Source: REEB95 sp035632055
GTDB lineage: Bacteria > Pseudomonadota > Alphaproteobacteria > ATCC43930 > CGMCC-115725
Length of the DNA: 64,000 nt
NCBI GenBank assembly: GCA_035632055.1
Contig: DASQHO010000018.1
Coordinates: 5,258-69,257, forward strand
Direction of reading: 5' to 3'
The notes under the pieces: model-generated
Told to the model about the DNA's origin: nothing
What the model saw: the letters and a program-made list of their open reading frames with translations, nothing else
Databases searched by the model: none
Part shown: piece by piece, positions 8,802 through 16,246 of the stretch
Layout of the letters: each line of letters opens with the position of its first letter
Position numbering within the stretch: position 1 is the stretch's first letter
Made by a program: the position numbers and the translations under genes

Positions 8802-9578
8802 ATGGGATCGGGAGCTGAGGCATGGGCGCTGGCGGCGAAGCTGGCGGTGACCGCCGCCTTCGTCGTCGGCGCGGCGCGCGCAGCCGAGCGTACGGGCCCG
8901 CTGATCGGCGCGATGGTGGCGACACTGCCGATCGCTGCCGGTCCGGCCTATGTTTTTCTCGCACTTGACCACGATGCCGAGTTCATCGCCGCCAGCGCAT
9001 TGGCGAGCCTCGCGGCCAACGCCGCCAACATGGTGTTCTGTACCGTCCACGCCGCGGTGGCGCAGTCGCGTACGACCGCAGCCAGTCTCACTATCGCGCT
9101 CGGCGTCTGGATCGTCCTAGCCATCGCCGCGCGCACCATCAGTTGGACATTGCCCGAAGCCGTGCTGCTCAACGTCGTCGTCTTCGTCGCATGCCTGGCA
9201 ATCAGCCGCAAATTTCGTGCCGCGCAGATGCCGCCGACAGCCCGGCGCCCCTTCGACGTGCCGCTGCGCGCCGCCATGGTCGCGGGACTGGTGGCCGCCG
9301 TTGTGGTGCTGAGCTCGCACGTCGGTCCGACGGTGACCGGAATCCTGGCACTGTTTCCGATCGTCCTGGCGAGCCTGATCCTCATCTTCCAGCCGCGCAT
9401 CGGTGGTCGGGCGACCGCGGCGTTGACCGCCAATGCTGTAATCGGCCTCGGCGGATTCGCTGCCGCGCTGATTGCGCTCCATCTGACAGCGCTATCGCTC
9501 GGTGCGCCCATAGCGCTGGTGCTCGCGCTGCTGGTCTCGATCGGCTGCAATTTTGTGATCGCTGTTGCTCGCCGGTAA
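8802..9578 (+). CDS. Inner-membrane protein of unknown function
   Basis: This is a 258-residue, strongly hydrophobic protein with about eight predicted membrane segments arranged as two similar halves. Each half holds an Ala/Gly-rich helix followed by a short proline- or glycine-bearing loop (LIGAMVATLPIAAGPAY in the first, TVTGILALFPIVLASLIL in the second). The pattern suggests an inverted- or tandem-repeat transporter-like fold. I do not recognise a family. The ATG at 8802 was chosen over 8700 because the earlier part is polar and lacks coding character. Confidence 0.7.
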   Translation: MGSGAEAWALAAKLAVTAAFVVGAARAAERTGPLIGAMVATLPIAAGPAYVFLALDHDAEFIAASALASLAANAANMVFCTVHAAVAQSRTTAASLTIALGVWIVLAIAARTISWTLPEAVLLNVVVFVACLAISRKFRAAQMPPTARRPFDVPLRAAMVAGLVAAVVVLSSHVGPTVTGILALFPIVLASLILIFQPRIGGRATAALTANAVIGLGGFAAALIALHLTALSLGAPIALVLALLVSIGCNFVIAVARR

Positions 9579-9781
9579 CGCGTCGCCGACGGCTTATTGC
9601 GCCGCCCATTGGCGCCGAATCTCTGCGCAACGCGCGGGCCGAGGCCGAGTCGCGGTGGGGTACGGCGGGTGAACGGGTTGCGAACGCACGTGGATCGCGA
9701 ATCGGCGCGATCACAGAAACGTCACTGCCCCAGCCGATACGGCACGCCTACCCTCGCAACCCGTCGATCCTGGGGGTGGGA

Positions 9782-9964
9782 ATGGCGGAGGGTTCAGCGG
9801 CATCCACGACCTATCGCGAGCAAGCAGCCCGCTTGCGCGCGCTGGCGCGCGAGTCGGCAAGCGCGCTACTGCGCTTTGAGTTGCTGGAAGTCGCGGCGCA
9901 GTTCGAACGCTTGGCTGAACTCGCCGAGCACAAAGTTTCGCGATACAGAATGTCACAGTGCTGA
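9782..9964 (+). CDS. Small helical protein of unknown function
   Basis: This is a 60-residue protein with the pattern TYREQAARLRALARES...LRFELLEVAAQFERLAELAEHK. It fits a very common group of short, single-helix-hairpin proteins in Rhizobiales whose role is unknown. The longer frame upstream is antisense-like and not supported. The 200 bases before it hold no recognisable gene. Confidence 0.6.
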   Translation: MAEGSAASTTYREQAARLRALARESASALLRFELLEVAAQFERLAELAEHKVSRYRMSQC

Positions 9965-10036
9965 GGCACTGCGGCGGGTTGGTGTCGGTTGATGCAGATC
10001 AACGCGGCACGCAGCACGTTTCCGTAGGATGCCGTC

Positions 10037-10234
10037 ATGGTGCGCGAACCGTTGGCATCGCCGGTTTATACGATCACGCTGCTGAAGAATGGCCGTTACG
10101 GCGTCAAAGCAGCGGCGGTCGCCGGCTCTCCCGCCACCCGCTATCACGAATTTCTGTCGCGCAGCGCAGCCGACGAATGGATTGAACGCGACCGCCGCGC
10201 GCTTGGGCTAAAGCCGGCCCGTCAGCACGCCTAA
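10037..10234 (+). CDS. Small protein of unknown function
   Basis: This is a 65-residue protein with a beta-beta-alpha pattern (VYTITLLKNGRYGVKAAAV followed by SAADEWIERDRRAL). It resembles short Rhizobiales proteins that begin with a Y-x-[VI] strand and end in an AExWI helix. It follows the previous small gene by 72 bases on the same strand. Its function is unknown. Confidence 0.5.
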   Translation: MVREPLASPVYTITLLKNGRYGVKAAAVAGSPATRYHEFLSRSAADEWIERDRRALGLKPARQHA

Positions 10235-10306
10235 ACACGGGGTCGGATCGACGAGATCCGAGGAAGCCGCCGCACGTGCGGCGGCACGCGGCGTGCGTAA
10301 GCCGCC

Positions 10307-10867
10307 TTAAGCAACGAGAGCGCTATAGCTGTCCTCGTAAGTGAAGTCGCCGGAGGATCCGGCCCAGCGGCCGACCCATTCGTAGGCGCTGCCGTTATAT
10401 TCGAAATGCAGCGCCGCGACGAATTGACTAACCGTCTTGCCATCGTCGGATAACGGCATCACGAGGCGGTGGCATATCAACGGCACGTGGTTCGATGACA
10501 GATAACGATGCCGCAGCAGCAACGGCTGCTTGCGCTCGGAAATCAGGCGATATTGCGCGACGATCGACGCGCGGCGCTCTGGCGGGCAGACTTCGTCGCA
10601 ATGCTTGCCGGTGAGTTCGCTGCCATAAGCGGCGACGACCGCCGTGCCGGCCAGACGGTAACGCAACCGCGCGCCACCATCGACCAGTTCAGTGATTAGG
10701 AGATGCGGCAGAAGTCGCGGAATTTCGGTCGGTTCGATGTCGCGGCGACGCGGCAGGGCGCCATTGCGGCATTTGCCGCACCAATATGCGTAAGCGGGAC
10801 CCAAAATCGGATCGTCGCGAAACTCTCCCTGCACGTCGCCCTCACCCCCGACATTGTGTTCCACCAC
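10307..10867 (-). CDS. PAS-fold protein (PAS_5 type)
   Basis: This is a 186-residue soluble protein whose core matches the PAS_5 group. YWCGKCRNGALPRRRDIEPTEIP near residue 28, LLITELVDGGARLRYRLAGTAVVAAYGSELTGK near 56, and a C-terminal HRLVMPLSDDGKTVSQFVAAL strand form one complete PAS domain with no output domain. Such single-domain proteins are abundant in Alphaproteobacteria and their partners are mostly unknown. It lies downstream of polA on the same strand, about 140 bases away. Confidence 0.8.
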   Translation of the reverse strand: MVEHNVGGEGDVQGEFRDDPILGPAYAYWCGKCRNGALPRRRDIEPTEIPRLLPHLLITELVDGGARLRYRLAGTAVVAAYGSELTGKHCDEVCPPERRASIVAQYRLISERKQPLLLRHRYLSSNHVPLICHRLVMPLSDDGKTVSQFVAALHFEYNGSAYEWVGRWAGSSGDFTYEDSYSALVA

Positions 10868-11005
10868 ACCTTAGTCACAACGGTTTAACGGGAGTTAAAA
10901 CAGCCACGCGGCGGCGTGCGCCATCCACAGGTTTTTTCGGTGCAATTCCGCGACCGCGACGCGCATGCGATCGCGTGACAGACAGGCGGGGCAATGAAGC
11001 CGGCG

Positions 11006-13906
11006 TCAGTGGGCATCGTCCCAATGGCGCGCCATGCCGGTGTCGACAACCAGCGGCACCGAAAGCTCGACCGCAGGGCGATGTGCATTTTCCATCACAT
11101 CCTTCACCACTGCAGCGGTCTTCGTGGCTTCGGCTTCGGGCGCCTCGAACACGAGCTCGTCATGCACTTGCAGAAGCATCTTGGCCTTGAGCCCGGCTTG
11201 CGCCAGCGCGGCCGGAATTCGTCGCATCGCGCGCTTGATGATGTCGGCGGCAGCGCCCTGAAGCGGCGCATTGATCGCCGCCCGCTCGGAAAACCCGCGC
11301 CGCGCCGGAATCGGATCTTTGATTCCGGGGACGTAGCAACGCCGGCCGAACAGCGTCTCGACATAGCCGTTCTCGCGCGCAAATTCCTTGGTGCGGTCCA
11401 TATAGTTGCGGATGCCCGGGAAGCGATCGAAATAGGCCTTGATGAATTTGCCGGCATCCGCTTGCGGCACGTCGATCTGGCGGCCGAGGCCGAATGCGCT
11501 GATGCCATAGAGGATGCCGAAGTTGATCGCCTTGGCGCGACGGCGCAGCATCGGGTCCATTCCTTCGATCGGCGCGCCGAAAACCTGGCTCGCGGTCATC
11601 GCGTGAATATCGAGTCCTTGGCGGAACGCTTCTTTCAACGGCCCGATGTCACCGACATGCGCGGCGAGGCGCAACTCGATCTGGCTGTAGTCGGCCGAGA
11701 TCAGCAGACAGCCGGGCGCGGCAATGAAAGCGTGACGGATCTTGCGGCCTTCCTCGGTACGGATCGGGATGTTCTGCAGATTGGGATCGCTCGATGCGAG
11801 GCGGCCGGTGGCGGCGCCGGTCAGCGAGTAGCTGGTATGGACCCGGCCGGTCGTCGGATTGATCTCCTCGACCAGCGCATCGGCATAAGTCGATTTGAGT
11901 TTCGCCAACTCGCGCCATTCCAGCACTTTGGCCGGAAGGGGATGGACCTCGGCCAATTCTTCGAGCACGGCGGCGTCGGTCGAATGAGCGCCGGACTTGG
12001 TCTTGCGGCCGAAGCGTTCGAGGTTCAACTCCTCGAACAAGACCTTGCCGAGCTGCTGCGGCGAGCCGACGTTGAACGGATGGCCGGCCAGCTTGTGGAT
12101 TTCAGCTTCGGCGGCGGCGATCCGCCGGGCGAAATCGTCGCTCAGGCGCTTGAGCTCGACACGATCGACGGTGATGCCGGCGCGCTCCATCGCGCCGACG
12201 ACAGCGGGCAACGGCCGCTCCACCGTTTCGTAAAAGGCAACGCGATGCTCGGCGACCAAACGCGGCTTCAGCAGGCGATGAAGCCGCAGCGTGTAATCCG
12301 CATCCTCGGCCGAATATTCGCAAGCGCGATCGAGCGGCACGGCCGCAAAGCCAACGTGGTTCTTGCCGCTACCGGCGACGTCCTTGTACTTGATCATGTC
12401 GTGGCCGAAATGAAGCTTGGCCAGCTCGTCGAGGCCGTGACCGTGCAATCCGGCGTCGAGCACGAACGAGATCAACATGGTGCAATCGATTGGCCCGACG
12501 GCGATGCCGTACCGGCTCAGCACCTGCATGTCGTATTTGATGTTCTGGCCGATCTTGAGCACGCCCGGATCTTCGAGCAGCGGCTTGAGCCGCTTGATCA
12601 CCGTATCGCATGCGATCTGCCTGGGCGCTGCGCCACTCCCAGCGAGATCAAGCGCGCCCGGCGCACCGCTGGTATGGCCGACGGGAATATAACAGGCCAC
12701 GCCCGGTTCGAGCGCGAGCGACACGCCGACGAGGTCGGCGGCGACGGCATCGAGTGAGCTGGTTTCTGTGTCGATCGTGATCGCCCCTTTGGCATAGGCG
12801 GACGCAATCCAGCGGTCGAGCGCGCCGACGTCCTGCACCAGCTCGTAATTCGCCTTGGCCGCGGCAAGTTGCGTCGCAGCGACCGTTGCGACCGGTACCA
12901 ACGACTTGGCTTCCGGCAAAGGCGGCGGACTCGGGATGCCATCCTTGCCCGGCGCCGGCAGTGCGGCTTGGCCGGTTGCCAGCTTGACTTGCACCCGCGC
13001 CAGCAAGGCGCGGAAGCCTTGCGTCTGAAGGAACGCCGTCACCTTGGCCGGATCGAGCGGCTGGACCGCCAGGTCCGATAGCGGCCGCGGCAGGGGCACG
13101 GCATGATCGAGCGTCACCAGCTTTTTCGACAGGCGGGCATCGGCGGCATGTTCGATCAGTGCCTCGCGCCGTTTCGGCTGCTTGATCTCCCCGGCGCGCT
13201 TCAGCAGGGATTCGAGATCGCCGTACTGGTTGATGAGTTCGGCGGCGGTCTTGGCGCCGATACCGGGCACGCCCGGCACGTTGTCGCTGCTATCGCCCCA
13301 CAGCGCCAGAACGTCGATCACCTTGTCGGGTCCGACGCCGAATTTCTCGACGACTTCTGCTGCTCGGATCGGCCGGTCGCGCATGGCGTCGTAGAGCTCG
13401 ACCTTGTCGGAGACCAGCTGCGTCAGATCCTTATCCGACGAGACGATGGTGACGCGGGCGCCGGCGCGCACCGCTTCGTCGGCATAGGTCGCAATCAGAT
13501 CGTCGGCCTCGTAATCCGGTTGCTCGATGCGGCAGACGCTGAAGGCGTCGACAGCGTCGCGCACCAAGCCGAACTGGGGAACCAGATCGTCGGGCGGGTC
13601 GGGCCGGTGCGCCTTGTAGTCCTGGTAAAGCCGGTTACGAAACGTGGTGCGGGCGACGTCGAAGACGACGGCGACGTGATCGGCGTCGGTCTCGCCGATC
13701 AGCTTGAGGATCATGTTGCAGAATCCCAGCACCGCGCCAACCGGCGTCTTGTCCGGCCGCGTCAGCTTGGGCATCGCGTGATAGGCACGGAAGATGAATC
13801 CCGAGCCGTCGATGAGGTAGACGTGCCTGGGTTTGGCCGCGCCGTGCTCGGCGTTGCTTGTTTTAGATTTCACCTTAGGCGCCGGTTTGGCACGCGTATC
13901 GGGCAT
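11006..13906 (-). CDS. polA: DNA polymerase I
   Basis: This is the full-length repair and Okazaki-fragment polymerase of 966 residues. The 5' to 3' exonuclease/flap domain occupies about residues 28-310 (YLIDGSGFIFRAYHA at its start). The 3' to 5' proofreading domain begins near residue 370 and keeps the DxE motif in TIDTETSSLD, so proofreading is probably active. The polymerase domain follows, with motif A DYSQIELR (about 738), motif B RRRAKAINFGILYG (about 790) and motif C VHDELVFE (about 917). The gene stands alone, with a PAS protein downstream and a zf-CHCC gene upstream on the same strand. Confidence 0.97.
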   Translation of the reverse strand: MPDTRAKPAPKVKSKTSNAEHGAAKPRHVYLIDGSGFIFRAYHAMPKLTRPDKTPVGAVLGFCNMILKLIGETDADHVAVVFDVARTTFRNRLYQDYKAHRPDPPDDLVPQFGLVRDAVDAFSVCRIEQPDYEADDLIATYADEAVRAGARVTIVSSDKDLTQLVSDKVELYDAMRDRPIRAAEVVEKFGVGPDKVIDVLALWGDSSDNVPGVPGIGAKTAAELINQYGDLESLLKRAGEIKQPKRREALIEHAADARLSKKLVTLDHAVPLPRPLSDLAVQPLDPAKVTAFLQTQGFRALLARVQVKLATGQAALPAPGKDGIPSPPPLPEAKSLVPVATVAATQLAAAKANYELVQDVGALDRWIASAYAKGAITIDTETSSLDAVAADLVGVSLALEPGVACYIPVGHTSGAPGALDLAGSGAAPRQIACDTVIKRLKPLLEDPGVLKIGQNIKYDMQVLSRYGIAVGPIDCTMLISFVLDAGLHGHGLDELAKLHFGHDMIKYKDVAGSGKNHVGFAAVPLDRACEYSAEDADYTLRLHRLLKPRLVAEHRVAFYETVERPLPAVVGAMERAGITVDRVELKRLSDDFARRIAAAEAEIHKLAGHPFNVGSPQQLGKVLFEELNLERFGRKTKSGAHSTDAAVLEELAEVHPLPAKVLEWRELAKLKSTYADALVEEINPTTGRVHTSYSLTGAATGRLASSDPNLQNIPIRTEEGRKIRHAFIAAPGCLLISADYSQIELRLAAHVGDIGPLKEAFRQGLDIHAMTASQVFGAPIEGMDPMLRRRAKAINFGILYGISAFGLGRQIDVPQADAGKFIKAYFDRFPGIRNYMDRTKEFARENGYVETLFGRRCYVPGIKDPIPARRGFSERAAINAPLQGAAADIIKRAMRRIPAALAQAGLKAKMLLQVHDELVFEAPEAEATKTAAVVKDVMENAHRPAVELSVPLVVDTGMARHWDDAH

Positions 13907-13970
13907 GCCGCGAATTCTTCACCACAAAGCCACGAAGTGCACGGACAAAGAACGCACTCGGGCCGTGTGC

Positions 13971-14183
13971 CTACACCGTCTTGCTGGTCTGGTTGGGCGG
14001 ATATTCCGCCGGCATGCCGCGCTTGACGAAGAGGCGTGAGCAATAGGGGCACTCGACCCGACCAAGGGGACCGAGATTGAGGTAGACCTTGGGGTGGCCG
14101 CCCACCACACCGCCGCCTTCGCCGGCGCAAGCGACCCTATCGGTATCGACTGTGACTGTCTCGAAAGGCTTTATTCCTGGCAT
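13971..14183 (-). CDS. zf-CHCC zinc-finger protein
   Basis: This is a 70-residue protein of the zf-CHCC family, related to a mitochondrial complex I accessory subunit (NDUFS6). Zinc ligands are visible as Cys19, His30 in GGHPKVYLNL, and Cys45 and Cys48 in CPYC. The ATG at 14183 (MPGIKPFETV) is preferred over an upstream in-frame start at 14240. The gene is divergent from the ABC ATPase. In Alphaproteobacteria the family is almost universal and thought to act in respiratory complex assembly; that is family knowledge. Confidence 0.85.
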   Translation of the reverse strand: MPGIKPFETVTVDTDRVACAGEGGGVVGGHPKVYLNLGPLGRVECPYCSRLFVKRGMPAEYPPNQTSKTV

Positions 14184-14243
14184 GCCGCCCGCTCGATTGA
14201 CCCGTTTGCGGCGCGGATGATACGCATTACGCCGGTACAATCA

Positions 14244-15209
14244 ATGATCAGCCGCAACGCGCCGGCGAGCGCACCGCCCGCCCAGGCGGTCGAAATCAAA
14301 GGCCTGACCAAGTTCTACGGCAGCAACGGCCAAAACAAGCCGGCGCTCGACGGCGTGGATCTGTCGATCCCGCGCGGCACGATCTTCGGCCTGCTCGGCC
14401 CCAACGGCGCGGGCAAGTCGACCCTCATCAATATCCTCGCTGGCCTGGTGATCAAGTCGTCGGGAAGCGCCAAGATCTGGGGCATCGACATTGATAAAGA
14501 CCCGCGCAACGCCCGCGCCGCCATCGGCGTCGTGCCGCAGGAATTGAACCTCGATTCGTTTTTCGCGCCGCGCGAGTTGCTCGACGTCCAAGCGGGACTT
14601 TACGGCGTCCCGAAATCCGAGCGCCGTACCGGCGAACTTCTGGAACTCGTCGGCCTGACCGAGAAGGCCAACGCGCCTGCGCGCACGCTGTCGGGCGGCA
14701 TGCGGCGGCGGCTGATGATGGCCAAGGCAATGGTCCATTCGCCGCCGGTGCTCGTGCTCGACGAACCAACCGCGGGTGTCGACGTCGAACTTCGCCTGCA
14801 GCTTTGGACGACCGTGCGCGAACTCGCCGCCGCCGGCACCAGCGTGCTACTGACGACGCATTACCTCGAAGAGGCCGAAGAGCTCTGCCGCATCATCGCG
14901 ATCATCGATGAAGGCCGCCTGGTGGCCTGCGACGAGACCGAAGCGCTGGTGCGCAAGGTCGACGAAAAGAAGTTGTGCCTGACGCTGACCGCGCCGGTGA
15001 GCGCATTGCCGGCGTCGCTGCAAGCCATGGGCCTGGCCCTCGAAGCGCCCGATCGCGTTGTCTTCCATTATAAGCCGAGCCGCGCCCATGTCGGCGAGGT
15101 GCTGGCGGCAGTCGCCGCCGCCGGACTTGCCATTCGCGACGTTTCGAGCGAGGAAACTGATCTTGAGGACATCTTCCTGCGCCTCACCCGGCCGGGAACG
15201 TCCGCGTGA
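14244..15209 (+). CDS. ABC transporter ATP-binding protein (ABC-2 / multidrug type)
   Basis: This is a 321-residue nucleotide-binding protein. The Walker A motif GPNGAGKS is at 52-59, followed by VVPQELNLD, the signature LSGGMRRR near 150, Walker B VLVLDEPTAGVD near 170 and the switch TTHYLEEAEE. A C-terminal extension of about 90 residues is typical of ATPases that pair with ABC-2 type permeases. No permease gene lies next to it. The stop codon overlaps the GTG start of the following hydrolase gene (GTGA), so the two are coupled. Another ATG at 14217 is possible. Confidence 0.88.
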   Translation: MISRNAPASAPPAQAVEIKGLTKFYGSNGQNKPALDGVDLSIPRGTIFGLLGPNGAGKSTLINILAGLVIKSSGSAKIWGIDIDKDPRNARAAIGVVPQELNLDSFFAPRELLDVQAGLYGVPKSERRTGELLELVGLTEKANAPARTLSGGMRRRLMMAKAMVHSPPVLVLDEPTAGVDVELRLQLWTTVRELAAAGTSVLLTTHYLEEAEELCRIIAIIDEGRLVACDETEALVRKVDEKKLCLTLTAPVSALPASLQAMGLALEAPDRVVFHYKPSRAHVGEVLAAVAAAGLAIRDVSSEETDLEDIFLRLTRPGTSA

Positions 15210-16225
15210 ATCTGCGCCTCGCTCGCGTCGCGGCGGTAGCGCTCGCGATGATCCTGGATGGTTGCGCCGGAGTGCCTGACGTGCCGCCTCACGCCCCAGA
15301 CATCGTAACGCCCGCGCTCGACGGCGATTTCCTGCGCGCCGACGACGGCGTGAAGCTACCGCTACAGTCGTGGCTGCCCGCCGGCAAGCCGCACGCGATC
15401 GTGCTCTACGTCCACGGCTTCAACGACTATTCGCACGGCGGCGCCGAGCCAGCCAAGGCCATGGCCGCCGACGGCATCGCCACCTTCGCCTACGACCAGC
15501 GCGGCTTCGGCCGCGCGCCCGACCACGGCCGCTGGGCAGGCGCAAAACGCATGGCGCAGGACATGGCCGAGGCAACACGTTTGCTGCGCGCGCGCTATCC
15601 GGGCGTGCCACTGTACGTCTTCGGCGAGAGCATGGGCGGCGCCGTCGCCATCGTCGGCGCCACCGGCGCAGCCGGCGCCGAGAAACCGACCGCCGACGGC
15701 TATATCTTGCTGGCGCCGGCGGTGTGGGGCCGCGCCGAGATGAACGTCTTCGAGCGCAGCGCGCTCTGGTTCGCCGACACGTTCATGCCGAGCATCACTT
15801 TCACCGGCTCGAGCCTGCACATCCAGGCGTCCGACAATATCGAGATGCTGCGCGAACTGGCGCAGGATCCCCTATTCATCAAGGCGACGCGCGCCGACAC
15901 CATCGAAGGCCTGGTCAATCTGATGACTATGGCGCAGAACGCCGCGCCAAAATTCGACGAGCACGCCTTGATTCTCTACGGTGCGCACGATGAGTTGATC
16001 CCGGCACGGGCAATCAAGCGGTTCATCGCCCGGCTGCCGGCGGCACCCGCGGGCCAGCGCCGCATCGCCTATTACCGCGCCGGCTACCACATGCTGACGC
16101 GCGACCTCGAGGCGCCGCTCGTGATCCACGATATCCAGAGTTGGATGGCGGCGCCGGCAGCGCCGCTGCCCTCTGGCGCGGACAAAGATCTGCCGCCCGG
16201 TTACAGCGATCAGGTCTGGAACTGA
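15206..16225 (+). CDS. Alpha/beta hydrolase, lysophospholipase / monoacylglycerol lipase-like lipoprotein
   Basis: This is a 339-residue serine hydrolase of the Hydrolase_4 (monoacylglycerol lipase) type. The nucleophile Ser142 lies in FGESMGG, an acid is in YGAHDELIPA near 262, and the catalytic His295 is in GYHMLTRD. An HGFNDYSHG oxyanion loop is present near residue 72. The N-terminus is a signal peptide ending LDGC, close to a lipobox, so the enzyme is probably membrane-anchored in the periplasm. The GTG start overlaps the stop of the ABC ATPase gene. Together they suggest a lipid-trafficking or detoxifying role, which is inference. Confidence 0.85.
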   Translation: MNLRLARVAAVALAMILDGCAGVPDVPPHAPDIVTPALDGDFLRADDGVKLPLQSWLPAGKPHAIVLYVHGFNDYSHGGAEPAKAMAADGIATFAYDQRGFGRAPDHGRWAGAKRMAQDMAEATRLLRARYPGVPLYVFGESMGGAVAIVGATGAAGAEKPTADGYILLAPAVWGRAEMNVFERSALWFADTFMPSITFTGSSLHIQASDNIEMLRELAQDPLFIKATRADTIEGLVNLMTMAQNAAPKFDEHALILYGAHDELIPARAIKRFIARLPAAPAGQRRIAYYRAGYHMLTRDLEAPLVIHDIQSWMAAPAAPLPSGADKDLPPGYSDQVWN

Positions 16226-16246
16226 CCGCCAGCCGGAACCACCGAT

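Noticed and set aside
10266..10285. 20-bp palindrome GCCGCCGCACGTGCGGCGGC as a terminator between two convergent genes
   Set aside because: There is no T-run on either side and it is pure GC symmetry, so it is too weak to call.
10994..12757. Plus-strand open frame of 587 codons
   Set aside because: It lies opposite polA, which has all polymerase motifs. Long antisense frames are expected in high-GC DNA.
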